Source: Fasciola hepatica (Eukaryota > Platyhelminthes > Trematoda > Plagiorchiida > Fasciolidae). Taken from it: a stretch of 64,000 nucleotides of DNA. The notes below the pieces were generated by a model that was given only the letters and a program-made list of their open reading frames with translations, ran no database searches and was not told the origin of the DNA. Shown here in pieces: positions 27,401-41,340 of this stretch. The position numbers were made by a program, and so were the translations under genes. The stretch's first letter is position 1; the number at the start of each line of letters is the position of its first letter. Where the stretch lies: the NCBI GenBank assembly GCA_948099385.1, contig CANUEZ040000203.1:2170001-2234000 (forward strand). Reading direction: 5' to 3'.

Positions 27401-28600
27401 TCTCTATTTATGGGCCCTAGTAAAACCAAGGCATTCCCTTATGAACAATCCACACAGATTGCTCATACAATGCAATAGAGCAGTAGCAGAGTAGATTTCT
27501 ATAATATGATTCTCCATGCAGCTTGAACACGGAACTGACCATTGAAATTTATGGAAGCACTGTACAGCTGTTTGATCCGCTAAGGGAATCATGAGCATTG
27601 CACATGGACAGAGCCCACTTGGAGACACGAACAGGGGTTGGGGTGAACGAATGTCAGTCGAACACCCAAACCACAAGGCTATCCCATATGGGTCTGAACG
27701 CTTTGTTCAACATATACACTACATGATATAGCACAATCCCCAAATTGGCTTCGGCTTTCGTTTTCGCTTTGAACGGTAACAACCAAATTCTCGCACACCG
27801 ATCCAATCCTATGTTCCATCACTTCTCTATTTATGGGCCTAAGTAAAACCAAGGCATTCCCTTATGAACAATCCACACAGATTGCTCATACAATGCAATA
27901 GAGCAGTAGCAGAGTAGATTTGTATAATATGATTCTCCATGCAGCTTGAACACTGAACTGACCATTGACAATTATGGAAGCACTGTTCAGCTGTTTGATC
28001 CGCTAAGGGAATCATGAGCATTGCACATGGAAAGAGCCCACTCGGAGACACGAACAGGGGTTGGGGTGAACGAATGCCAGTTGAACACCAAAACCACAAG
28101 GCTATCCGATATGGGTCTCAACGCTTTGTTCAACATATACACTACATGATATAGCACAATCCCCAAATTGGCTTCGGCTTTCGCTTTCGCTTTGAACGGT
28201 AACAACCAAATTCTCGCACACCGATCCAATCCTATGTTCCATCACTTCTCTATTTTTGGGCCTAAGCAAATCGAATGCAATCCGTCATGAACAATCCACA
28301 CAGATTGCTCATACAATGCAATAGAGCAGTAGCAGAGTAGATTTGTATAATATGATTCTCCATGCAGCTTGAACACTGAACTGACCACTGAAAATGATGG
28401 AAGCACTGTACAGCTGTTTGATCCGCTAAGGGAATCATGAGCATTGCACATGGACAGAGCCCACTTGGAGACACGAACAGGGGTTGGGGTGAACGAATGC
28501 CAGTTGAACACCCAAACCACACGGCTATCCGATATGGGTCTCAACGCTTTGTTCAACATATACAATACATGATATAGCACAATCCCCAAATTGGCTTCGG
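24441..28600 (+). repeat. Irregular monomer zone
   Basis: Monomers start at 24602, 25024, 25454, 25876, 26299, 26722, 27145, 27574, 27997 and 28420. I see no clean HOR. Several units look like relatives of the 13-20 kb region: 26299 has the TAGGAGAATC start, 26722 has GATCCTCTAAGGG, and the tail before 25024 matches the tail before 16963. The unit at 25454 carries the first copy of the CGATATTTTTCTCAAAG patch (25565). The units at 27997 and 28420 share GAACAGGGGTTGGGG and end with the alternative linker (28258, 28681). Confidence 0.8.
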
Positions 28601-31600
28601 CTTTCGCTTTCGCTTTGAACGGTAACAACCAAATTCTCGCACACCGATCCAATCCTATGTTCCATCACTTCTCTATTTTTGGGCCTAAGCAAATCGAATG
28701 CAATCCGTCATGAACAATCCACACAGATTGCTCATACAATGCAATAGAGCAGTAGCAGAGTAGATTTGTATAATATGATTCTCCATGCAGCTTGAACACT
28801 GAACTGACCATTGACAATTATGGAAGCACTGTACAGCTGTTTGATCCGCTAAGGGAATCATGAGCATTGCACATGGACAGAGCCCACTCGGAGACACGAA
28901 CAACGGTTGGGGTGAACGAATGCCAGTCGAACACCCAAACCACAAAGCTATCCGATATGGGTCTGAACGCTCTGTTCAACATATACACTACATGATATAC
29001 CACAATACCCAAATTGGCTTCGGCTTTCGCATTCGCTTTGAACGGTAACAATCATTTTCTCGCACACCGATCCAATCCTATGTTCCATCACTTCTCTATT
29101 TATGGGCCTAAGTAAAACCAAGGCATTCCTTTATGAACAATCCCCACACAGATTGCTCATACAATGCAATAGAGCAGTAGCAGAGTAGATTTGTATAATA
29201 TGATTCTCCATGCAGCTTGACCACGGAACTGACCATTGAAAATTATGGAAGCACTGTACAGCTGTTTGATCCGCTAAGGGAATCATGAGCATTGCACATG
29301 GACAGACCCCACTCGGAGACACGAACAAGGGTTGGGGTGAACGAATGTCAGTCGAACACCCAAACCACAAGGCTATCCGATATCGGTCTGAACGCTGTGT
29401 TCAACATATACACTACATGATATAGCACAATCCCCAAATTGGCTTCGGCTTTCGCTTTCGCTTTGAACGGTTACAACCAAATTCTCGCACACCGATCCAA
29501 TCCTATGTTCCATCACTTCTCTATTTATGGGCCTTAGAAAATCGAATGCAATCCGTCATGAACAATCCACACAGATTGCTCATACAATGCAATAGAGCAG
29601 CAGCAGAGTAGATTTGTATAATATGATTCTCCATGCAGCTTGAACACTGAACTGACCATTGAAAATGATGCAAGCACTGTACAGCTGTTTGATCCGCTAA
29701 GGGAATCATGAGCATTGCACATGGACAGAGCCCACTCGGAGACACGAACAAGGGTTGGGGTGAACGAATGCCAGTCGAACACCCAAACCACAAGGCTATC
29801 CGATATGGGTCTGAACGCTTTGTTCAACATATACAATACATGATATAGCACAATCCCCAAATTGGCTTCGGCTTTCGCATTCGCTTTGAACGGTAACAAC
29901 CAAATTCTCGCACACCGATCCAATCCTATGTTCCATCACTTCTCTATTTATGGGCCTAAGTAAAACCAAGGCATTCGCTTATGAAAACTCCACACAGATT
30001 GCTCATACAATGCAATAGAGCAGTAGCAGAGTAGATTTGTATAATATGATTCTCCATGCAGCTTGAACACGGAACTGACCATTGAAATTTATGGAAGCAC
30101 TGTACAGCTGTTTGATCCGCTAAGGGAATCATGAGCATTGCACATGGACAGAGCCCACTCGGAGACACGAACAAGGGTTGGGGTGAACGAATGCCAGTCG
30201 AACACCCAAACCACAAGGCTATCCGATATGGGTCTCAACGCTTTGTTCAACATATACACTACATGATATACCACAATCCCCAAATTGGCTTCGGCTTTCG
30301 CATTCGCTTTGAACGGTAACAACCAAATTCTCGCACACCGATCCAATCCTATGTTCCATCACTTCTCTATTTATGGGCCTAAGTGAAACCAAGGCATTCC
30401 CTTATGAACAATCCACACAGATTGCTCATACAATGCAATGGAGCAGTAGCAGAGTAGATTTGTATAATATGATTCTCCATGCAGCTTGAACACTGAACTG
30501 ACCATTGACAATTATGGAAGCACTGTACAGCTGTTTGATCCGCTAAGGGAATCATGAGCATTGCACATGGACAGAGTCCACACGGGGACAGGAACAAGGG
30601 TTGGGGTGAACGAATGTCAGTCGAACACCCAAACCACAAGGCTATCCGATATTTTTCTCAAAGTATTGTTCAACATATACACTACATGATATAGCACAAT
30701 CCCCAAATTGGCTTCGGCTTTCGCTTTCGCTTTGAACGGTTACAACCAAATTCTCGCACACCGATCCAATCCTATGTTCCATCACTTCTCTATTTATGGG
30801 CCTAAGTAAAACCAAGGCATTCCCTTATGAACAATCCACACAGATTGCTCATACAATGCAATGGAGCAGTAGCAGAGTAGATTTGTATAATATGATTCTC
30901 CATGCAGCTTGAACACTGAACTGACCATTGACAATTATGGAAGCACTGTACAGCTGTTTGATCCGCTAAGGGAATCATGAGCATTGCACATGGACAGAGC
31001 CAACACGGGGACACGAACAAGGGTTGGGGTGAACGAATGCCAGTCGAACACCCAAAATACAAGGCTATTCGATATGGGTCTCAACGCTTTGTTCAACATA
31101 TACACTACATGATATAGCACAATCCCCAAATTGGCTTCGGCTTTCGCTTTCGCTTTGAACGGTAACAACCAAATTCTCGCACACCGATCCAATCCTATGT
31201 TCCATCACTTCTCTATTTTTGGGCCTAAGCAAATCGAATGCAATCCGTCATGAACAATCCACACAGATTGCTCATACAATGCAATAGAGCAGTAGCAGAG
31301 TAGATTTGTATAATATGATTCTCCATGCAGCTTGAACACTGAACTGACCATTGACAATTATGGAAGCACTGTACAGCTGTTTGATCCGCTAAGGGAATCA
31401 TGAGCATTGCACATGGACAGAGCCCACTCGGAGACACGAACAACGGTTGGGGTGAACGAATGCCAGTCGAACACCCAAACTACAAGGCTATCCGATATGG
31501 GTCTGAACGCTCTGTTCAACATATACACTACATGATATACCACAATCCCCAAATTGGCTTCGGCTTTCGCTTTCGCTTTGAACGGTAACAATCAATTTCT

Positions 31601-33632
31601 CGCACACCGATCCAATCCTATGTTCCATCACTTCTCTATTTATGGGCCTAAGTAAAACCAAGGCATTCCTTTATGAACAATCCCCACACAGATTGCTCAT
31701 ACAATGCAATAGAGCAGTAGCAGAGTAGATTTGTATAATATGATTCTCCATGCAGCTTGACCACGGAACTGACCATTGAAAATTATGGAAGCACTGTACA
31801 GCTGTTTGATCCGCTAAGGGAATCATGAGCATTGCACATGGACAGACCCCACTCGGAGACACGAACAAGGGTTGGGGTGAACGAATGTCAGTCGAACACC
31901 CAAACCACAAGGCTATCCGATATCGGTCTGAACGCTGTGTTCAACATATACACTACATGATATAGCACAATCCCCAAATTGGCTTCGGCTTTCGCTTTCG
32001 CTTTGAACGGTTACAACCAAATTCTCGCACACCGATCCAATCCTATGTTCCATCACTTCTCTATTTATGGGCCTTAGAAAATCGAATGCAATCCGTCATG
32101 AACAATCTACACAGATTGCTCATACAATGCAATAGAGCAGTAGCAGAGTAGATTTGTATAATATGATTCTCCATGCAGCTTGAACACTGAACTGACCATT
32201 GAAAATGATGCAAGCACTGTACAGCTGTTTGATCCGCTAAGGGAATCATGAGCATTGCACATGGACAGAGCCCACTCGGAGACACGAATAAGGGTTGGGG
32301 TGAACGAATGTCAGTCGAACACCCAAACCACAAGGCTATCCGATATCGGTCTGAACGCTGTGTTCAACTTATACACTACATGATATAGCACAATCCCCAA
32401 ATTGGCTTCGGCTTTCGCTTTGGTTTTGAACGGTAACAACCAAATTCTCGCACACCGATCCAATCCTATGTTCCATCACTTCTCTATTTATGGGCCTAAG
32501 CAAATCGAATGCAATCCGTCATGAACAATCCACACAGATTGCTCATACAATGCAATAGAGCAGTAGCAGAGTAGATTTGTATAATATGCTTCTCCATGCA
32601 GCTTGAACACTGAACTGACCATTGAAAATTATGGAAGCACTGTACAGCTGTTTGATCCACTAAGGGAATCATGAGCATTGCACATGGACAGAGCCCACTC
32701 GGAGACACGAACAAGGGTTGGGGTGAACGAATGCCAGTCGAACACCCAAACCACAAGGCTATCCGATATGGGTCTGAACGCTTTGTTCAACATAAACACT
32801 ACATGATATACCACAATCCCCAAATTGGCTTCGGCTTTCGCATTCGCTTTGAACGGTAACAACCAAATTCTCGCACACCGATCCAATCCTATGTTCCATC
32901 ACTTCTCTATTTATGGGCCTAAGTAAAACCAAGGCATTCCCTTATGAACAATCCACACAGATTGCTCATACAATGCAATAGAGCAGTAGCAGAGTAGATT
33001 TGTATAATATGATTCTCCATGCAGCTTGAACACTGAACTGACCATTGCAAATTATGGAAGCACTGTACAGCTGTTTGATCCGCTAAGGGAATCATGAGCA
33101 TTGCACATGGACAGAGCCCACTCGGAGACACGAACAAGGGTTGGGGTGAACGAATGTCAGTCGAACACCCAAACCACAAGGCTATCCGATATGAGTCTGA
33201 ACGCTTTGTTCAACATATACACTACATGATATACCACAATCCCCAAATTGGCTTCGGCTTTCGCTTTCGCTTTGAACGGTAACAACCAAATTCTCGCACA
33301 CCGATCCAATCCTATGTTCCATCACTTCTCTATTTATGGGCCTAAGTGAAACCAAGGCATTCCCTTATGAACAATCCACACAGATTGCTCATACAATGCA
33401 ATGGAGCAGTAGCAGAGTAGATTTGTATAATATGATTCTCCATGCAGCTTGAACACTGAACTGACCATTGACAATTATGGAAGCACTGTACAGCTGTTTG
33501 ATCCGCTAAGGGAATCATGAGCATTGCACATGGACAGAGCCCACTCGGAGACACGAACAAGGGTTGGGGTGAACGAATGTCAGTCGAACACCCAAACCAC
33601 AAGGCTATCCGATATTTTTCTCAAAGTATTGT
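25565..33632 (+). repeat. Divergent patch GATATTTTTCTCAAAGTATTG in three monomers
   Basis: The usual GATATGGGTCTCAACGCTTT segment is replaced by one starting GATATTTTTCTCAAAGTA at 25565, 30648 and 33611. The last two are counterparts in the 6/7-mer HOR (2963 bp apart). The first lies 5083 bp upstream, outside that HOR, so it is either the source or an earlier exchange. The interval spans the three sites. Confidence 0.85.
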
Positions 33633-34180
33633 TCAACATATACACTACATGATATAGCACAATCCCCAAATTGGCTTCGGCTTTCGCTTTCGCTTTGAAC
33701 GGTAACAACCAAATTCTCGCACACCGATCCAATCCTATGTTCCATCACTTCTCTATTTATGGGCCTAAGTAAAACCAAGGCATTCCCTTATGAACAATCC
33801 ACACAGATTGCTCATACAATGCAATAGAGCAGTAGCAGAGTAGATTTGTATAATATGATTCTCCATGCAGCTTGAACACTGAACTGACCATTGAAATTTA
33901 TGGAAGTACTGTACAGCTGTTTGATCCGCTAAGGGAATCATGAGCATTGCACATGGACAGAGCCAACACGGGGACACGAACAAGGGTTGGGGTGAACGAA
34001 TGCCAGTCGAACACCCAAAATACAAGGCTATCCGATATGGGTCTCAACGCTTTGTTCAACATATACACTACATGATATACCACAATCCCCAAATTGGCTT
34101 CGGCTTTCGCTTTCGCTTTGAACGGTAACAACCAAATTCTCGCACACCGATCCAATCCTATGTTCCATCACTTCTCTATT
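28601..34180 (+). repeat. 6-mer HOR expanding to 7-mer
   Basis: Monomers start at 28843, 29268, 29691, 30114, 30537, 30960, then 31383, 31808, 32231, 32654, 33077, 33500, 33923. The first three of each group align at exactly 2540 bp, with shared GAACAACGGTTGGGG, GACAGACCCCACTCGG and AAATGATGCAAGCACTG. The last two align instead at 2963 bp: 30537 with 33500 (GGCCTAAGTGAAACC just before, CGATATTTTTCTCAAAG inside) and 30960 with 33923 (AGAGCCAACACGGGG, CCCAAAATACAAGG). The second copy therefore has one extra monomer, in the 32654/33077 interval. Confidence 0.87.
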
Positions 34181-37100
34181 TATGGGCCTAAGTAAAACCA
34201 AGGCATTCTCTTACGAACAATCGACACAGATTGCTCATACAATGCAATAGAGCAGTAGCAGAGTAGATTTGAAATTATATGATTCTCCATGCAGCTTGAA
34301 CACTGAACTGACCATTGACAATTATGGAAGCACTGTACAGCTGTTTGATCCGCTAAGGGAATCATGAGCATTGCACATGGACAGAGCCCACTCGGAGACA
34401 CGAACAAGGGTTGGGGTGAACGAATGCAAGTAGAACACCCAAACCACAATGCTATCCCATATGGGACTGAACGCCTTGTTCAACATATACACTACATGAT
34501 ATAGCAAAATCCCCAAATTGGCTTCGGCTTTCGCTTTCGCTTTGAACGGTAACAACCAAATTCTCGCACACCGATCCAATCCTATGTTCCATCACTTCTC
34601 TATTTATGGGCCTAAATAAAACCAAGGCATTCCCTTATGAACAATCCAAACAGATTGCTCATACAATGCAATAGAGCAGTAGCAGTGTAGATTTGTATAA
34701 TATGATTCTCCATGCAGCTTGAACACTGAACTGACCATTGACAATTATGGAAGCACTGCACAGCTGTTTGATCCGCTAAGGGAATCATGAGCATTGCACA
34801 TGGACAGAGCCCACTCGGAGACACGAACAAGGGTTTGGGTGAACGAATGTCAGTCGAACACCCAAACCACAAGGCTATCCCATATGGGTCTGAACGCTTT
34901 GTTCAACATATACACTACATGATATAGCACAATTCCCAAATTGGCTTCGGCTTTCGCTTTCGCTTTCGCTTTGAACGGTAACAACCAAATTCTCGCACAC
35001 CGATCCAATCCTATGTTCCATCACTTCTCTATTTATGGGTTTAAGAAAATCGAATGCAATCCGTCATGAACAATCCACACAGATTGCTCATACAATGCAA
35101 TAGAGCAGTAGCAGAGTAGATTTGTATAATATGATTCTCCATGCAGCTTGACCACGGAACTGACCATTGAAAATTATGGAATCTTTGTACAGCTGTTTGA
35201 TCCGCTAAGGGAATCATGAGCATTGCACATGGACAGAGCCCACTCGGAGACACGAACAGGGGTTGGGGTGAACGAATACCAGTTGAACACCCAAACCACA
35301 AGGCTATCCGATATGGGTCTGAACGCTTTGTTCAACATATACACTACATGATATAGCAAAATCCCCAAATTGGCTTCGGCTTTCGCTTTCGCTTTGAACG
35401 GTAACAACCAAATTCTCGCACACCGATCCAATCCTATGTTCCATCACTTCTCTATTTATGGGCCTAAGTAAAACCAAGGCATTCCCTTATGAACAATCCA
35501 CACAGATTGCTCATACAATGCAATAGAGCAGTAGCAGAGTAGATTTGTATAATATGATTCTCCATGCAGCTTGACCACGGAACTGACCATTGAAAATTAT
35601 GAAGCACTGTAGAGCTCATTGATCCGCTAAGGGAATCATGAGCATTGCACATGGACAGAGCCCACTCGGAGACACGAACAAGGGTTTGGGTGAACGAATG
35701 TCAGTCGAACACCCAAACCACAAGGCTATCCCATATGGGTCTGAACGCTTTGTTCAACATATACACTACATGATATAGCACAATCCCCAAATTGGCTTCG
35801 GCTTTCGCTTTGGTTTTGAACGGTACTAACCAAATTCTCGCACACCGATCCAATCCTATGTTCCATCACTTCTCTATTTATGGGCCTAAGTAAAACCAAG
35901 GCATTCCTTTATGAACATACCCCACACAGATTGCTCATACAATGCAATAGAGCAGTAGCAGAGTAGATTTGTATAATCTGATTCTTCATGCAGCTTGACC
36001 ACGGAACTGTCCATTGAAATTTATGGAAGCACTTTACAGCTGTTTGATCCGCTAAGGGAATCATGAGCATTGCACATGGACAGAGCCCACTCGGAGACAC
36101 GAACAAGGGTTGGGGTGAACGAACGCCAGTCGAACACCCAAACCACAAGGCTATCCGATATCGGTCTGAACGCTGTGTTCAACTTATACACTACATGATA
36201 TAGCACAATCCCCAAATTGGCTTCGGCTTTCGCTTTCGCTTTCGCTTTGAACGGTAACAACCAAATTCTCGCACACCGATCCAATCCTATGTTCCATCAC
36301 TTCTCTATTTATGGGCCTAAGTAAAACCAAGGCATGCCCTTATGAACAATCCACACACAGATTGCTCATACAATGCAATTGAGCAGTAGCAGAGTAGATT
36401 TGTATAATATGATTCTCCATGCAGCTTGAACACTGAACTGACCATTGAAAATTATGGAAGCACTGTACAGCTGATTGATCCGCTAACGGAATCATAAGCA
36501 TTGCACATGGAAATAACCCACACGGGGACACGAACAAGGGTTGGGGTGAACGAATGCCAGTCGAACACCCAAACCACAAGGCTATCAGATATGGGTCTCA
36601 ACGCTTTGTTCAACATATACACTACATGATATAGCACAATCCCCAAATTGGCTTCGGCTTTCGCTTTTGCTCTGAACGGTAACAACCAAATTCTCGCACA
36701 CCGATCCAATCCTATGTTCCATCACTTCTCTATTTATGGGCCTTAGTAAAACCAAGGCATTCCCTTATGAACAATCCACACACAGATTGCTCATACAATG
36801 CAATAGAGCAGTAGCAGAGTAGATTTGTATAATATGATTCTCCATGCAGCTTGACCACGGAACTGACCATTGAAAATTATGGAAGCACTGTACAGCTGTT
36901 TGATCCGCTAAGGGAATCATGAGCATTGCACATGGACAGAGCCCACACGGGGACACGACCAAGGTTTGGGGTAAACGAATGCCAGTCGAACACCCAAACC
37001 ACAAGGTTATCCGATATGGGTCTGAACGCTTCGTTCAACATATACAATACATGATATAGCACAATCCCCAAATTGGCTTCGGCTTTCGCTTTCGCTTTGA

Positions 37101-40100
37101 ACGGTAACAACCAAATTCTCGCACACCGATCCAATCCTATGTTCCATCACTTCTCTATTTATGGGCCTAAGTAAAACCAAGGCATTCCCTTATGAACAAT
37201 CCACACAGATTGCTCATACAATGCAATAGAGCAGTAGCAGAGTAGATTTGTATAATATGATACTCCACGCAGCTTGAACACTGAACTGACCATTGAAAAT
37301 TATGGAAGCACTTCACAGCTGTTTGATCCGCTAAGGGAATCATGAGCATTGCACATGGACAGAGCCCACACGGGGACACGAACAAGGGTTGGGGTGAACG
37401 AATGTCAGTCGAACACCCAAACCACAAGGCTATCCGATATGGGTCTCAACGCTTTGTTCAACATATACACTACATGATATAGCACAATCCCCAAATTGGC
37501 TTCGGCTTTCGCTTTCGCTTTGAACGGTAACAACCAAATTCTCGCACACCGATCCAATCCTATGTTCCATCACTTCTCTATTTATGGGCCTAAGTAAAAC
37601 CAAGGCATTCCCTTATGAACAATCCACACACAGATTGCTCATACAATGCAATAGAGCAGTAGCAGAGTAGATTTGTATAATATGATTCTCCATGCAGCTT
37701 GAACACTGAACTGACCATTGAAAATTATGGAAGCACTGTACAGCTGTTTGATCCGCTAAGGGAATCATGAGCATTGCACATGGACAGAGCCCACACGGGG
37801 ACACGAAAAACGGTTGGGGTGAACGAATGCCAGTCGAAAACCCAAACCACAAGGCTATCCGATATCGGTCTGAACGCTTTGTTCAACATATGCATTTCAT
37901 GATACAGCACAATCCCCAAATTGGCTACGGCTTTCGCTTTCGCTTTGAACGGTAACAAGCAAATTCTCGCACACCGATCCAATCCTATGTTCCATCACTT
38001 CTCTATTTATGGGCCTAAGTAAAACCAAGGCATTCCTTTATGAACATACCCCACACAGATTGCTCATACAATGCAATAGAGCAGTAGCAGAGTAGATTTG
38101 TATAATATGATTCTCCATGCAGCTTGAACACTGAACTGACCATTGAAAATTATGGAAGCACTGTACAGCTGTTTGATCCGCTAAGGGAATCATGACCATT
38201 GCACATGAACAGAGCCCACTCGGAGACACGAACAAGGGTTGGGGTGAACGAATGTCAGTCGAACACCCAAACCACAAGGCTATCCGATATCGGTCTGAAC
38301 GCTTTGTTCAACATATACACTACATGATATAGCACAATCCCCAAATTGGCTTCGGCTTTCGCTTTCGCTTTGAACGGTAACAACCAAATTCTCGCACACC
38401 GATCCAATCCTATGTTCCATCACTTCTCTATTTATGGGCCTAAGTAAAACCAAGGCATTCCCTTATGAACAATCCACACAGATTGCTCATACAATGCAAT
38501 AGAGCAGTAGCAGAGTAGATTTGTATAATATGATTCTCCATGCAGCTTGAACACTGAACTGACCATTGAAAATTATGGAAGCACTGTACAGCTGTTTGAT
38601 CCACTAAGGGAATCATGAGCATTGCACATGGACAGAGCCCACACAGGGACACGAACAAGGGTTGGGGTGAACGAATGTCAGTCGAACACCCAAACCACAA
38701 GGCTATCCCATATGGGTCTGAACGCTTTGTTCAACATATACACTACATGATATAGCACAATTCCCAAATTGGCTTCGGCTTTCGCTTTCGCTTTGAACGG
38801 TAACAACCAAATTCTCGCACACCGATCCAATCCTATGTTCCATCACTTCTCTATTTATGGGCCTAAGTAAAACCAAGGCATTCCCTTATGAACAATCCAC
38901 ACAGATTGCTCATACAATGCAATAGAGCAGTAGCAGAGTAAATTTGTATAATATGATTCTCCATGCAGCTTGACCACGGAACTGACCATTGAAATTTATG
39001 GAAGCACTGTACAGCTGTTTGATCCGCTAATGGAATCATGAGCATTGCACAAGGACAGAGCCCACACGAGGACACGAACAAGGGTTGGGGTGAACGAATG
39101 ACAGTGGAAATCCTAAGACACAAGGCTATCCGATATGGGTCTCAACGCTTTGTTCAACATATACACTACATGATATAGCACAATCCCCAAATTGGCTTCG
39201 GCTTTCGCTTTCGCTTTGAACGGTAACAACCAAATTCTCGCACACCGATCCAATCCTATGTTCCATCACTTCTCTATTTATGGGCCTAAGTAAAACCAAG
39301 GCATTCCCTTATGAACAATCCACACAGATTGCTCATACAATGCAATAGAGCAGTAGCAGAGTAGATTTGTATAATATGATTCTCCATGCAGCTTGACCAC
39401 GGTACTGACGATTGACAAAGATGGAAGCACTGTACAGCTGTTTGATCCGCTAACGGAATCATGATCATTGCACATGAACAGAGCCCACTCGGAGACACGA
39501 ACAAGGGTTGGGGTGAACGAATGTCAGTCGAACACCCAAACCACAAGGCTATCCGATATCGGTCTCAACGCTTTGTTCAACATATACACTACATGATATA
39601 GCACAATCCCCAAATTGGCTTCGGCTTTCGCTTTCGCTTTGAACGGTAACAACCAAATTCTCGCACACCGATCCAATCCTATGTTCCATCACTTCTCTAT
39701 TTATGGGCCCTAGTAAAACCAAGGCATTCTCTTATGAACAATCCAAACAGATTGCTCATACAATGCAATAGAGCAGTAGCAGAGTAGATTTGTATAATAT
39801 GATTCTCCATGCAGCTTGACCACGGAACTGACCATTGAAAATTATGGAAGCACTGTACAGCTGATTGATCCGCTAAGGGAATCATGAGCATTGCACATGG
39901 ACAGAGCCCACACGGGGACACGAACCGGGGTTGTGAAGAACTAATGCCAGTCGAACACCCAAACCACAAGGCTATCCGATATGGGTCTGAACGCTTTGTT
40001 CAACATATACACTACATGATATAGCACAATCCCCAAATTGGCTTCGGCGTTCGCTTTTGCTCTGAACGGTAACAACCAAATTCTCGCACACCGATCCAAT

Positions 40101-41340
40101 CCTATGTTCCATCACTTCTCTATTTATGGGCCTAAGTAAAACCAAGGCATTCCCTTATGAACAATCCACACAGATTGCTCACACAATGCAATAGAGCAGT
40201 AGCAGAGTAGATTTGTATAATATGATTCTCCATGCAGCTTGAACACTGAACTGACCATTGAAAATTATGGAAACACTGTACAGCTGTTTGATCCACTAAG
40301 GGAATCATGAGCATTGCACATGGACAGAGCCCACTCGGAGACACGAACAAGGGTTGGGGTGAACGAATGTCAGTCGAACACCCAAACCACAAGGCTATCC
40401 GATATGGGTCTGAACGCTTTGTTCAACATATACACTACATGATATAGCACAATCCCCAAATTGGCTTCGGCTTTCGCTTTCGCTTTGAACGGTAACAACC
40501 AAATTCTCGCACACCGATCCAATCCTATGTTCCATCACTTCTCTATTTATGGGCCTAAGTAAAACCAAGGCATTCCCTTATGAACAATCCACACAGATTG
40601 CTCACACAATGCAATAGAGCAGTAGCAGAGTAGATTTGTATAATATGGTTCTCCATGCAGCTTGACCACGGTACTGACGATTGACAATCATGGAAGCACT
40701 GTACAGCTGTTTGATCCGCTAAGGGAATCATGAGCATTGCACATGGACAGAGTCCACACGGGGACACGAACAAGGGTTGGGATGACCGATTGTCAGTCGA
40801 ACACACAAACCACAAGGCTATCCGATATGGGTCTCAACGCTTTGTTCAACATATACACTACATGATATAGCACAATCCCCAAATTGGCTTCGGCTTTCGC
40901 TTTCGCTTTGAACGGTAACAACCAAATTCTCGCACACCGATCCAATCCTTTATTCCATCACTTCTCTATTTATGGGCCTAAGTAAAACCAAGGCATTCCC
41001 TTATGAAAAATCCACACAGATTGCTCATACAATGCAATAGAGCAGTAGCAGAGTAGATTTGTATAATATGATTCTCCATGCAGCTTGAACACTGAACTGA
41101 CCATTGAAATTTATGGAAGCACTGTACAGCTGTTTGATCCGCTAAGGGAATCATGAGCATTGCACAAGGACAGAGCCCACTCGGAGACACGAACAAGGGT
41201 TGGGGTGAACGAATGTCAGTCGAACACCCAAACCACAAGGCTATCCGATATCGGTCTGAACGCTTTGTTCAACATATACACTACATGATATAGCACAATC
41301 CCCAAATTGGCTTCGGCTTTCGCTTTCGCTTTGAACGGTA
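34181..41340 (+). repeat. Mainly monomeric, divergent zone
   Basis: Monomers start at 34347, 34770, 35199, 35621, 36046, 36477, 36902, 37325, 37750, 38175, 38598, 39021, 39444, 39867, 40290, 40713 and 41136. Neighbours share few private variants, and this is the longest stretch without a clear HOR. Unusual units include 39021, with ACAGTGGAAATCCTAAGACAC replacing the usual segment (about 39101-39121), 36477 with TCATAAGCATTGCACATGGA followed by AATAACCC, and 35199 with GGAATCTTTGTAC just before it. The segment ACATACCCCACACAG appears at about 35916 and 38044. From 38175 rightward, unit spacing becomes exactly 423 bp. Confidence 0.8.
35610..35625 (+). repeat. Rare junction variant TAGAGCTCATTGATCC, copy 2
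   Basis: This is the second copy of the boundary variant at 7207, with the same flank (GAACTGACC and ATTATGAAGCACTG upstream, CGCTAAGGGAATC downstream). The surrounding monomers are otherwise of different types. Confidence 0.85.

Larger units (their letters stand above)
21905..35076 (+). repeat. Alternative linker subfamily (AAATCGAATG...CCGTCATG)
   Basis: In nine monomers the usual linker GTAAAACCAAGGCATTCCCT is replaced by a divergent ~25 bp segment reading CAAATCGAATGC, then (A/C)ATCCGTCATG. The copies begin at 21905, 23599, 28258, 28681, 29529, 31221, 32069, 32492 and 35037, and nowhere else in the window. Many clustered differences within 25 bp, against few elsewhere in the same monomers, suggest that this segment came from a diverged monomer and spread by conversion and HOR duplication. 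The interval given spans first to last copy; ordinary monomers lie between. Confidence 0.85.
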
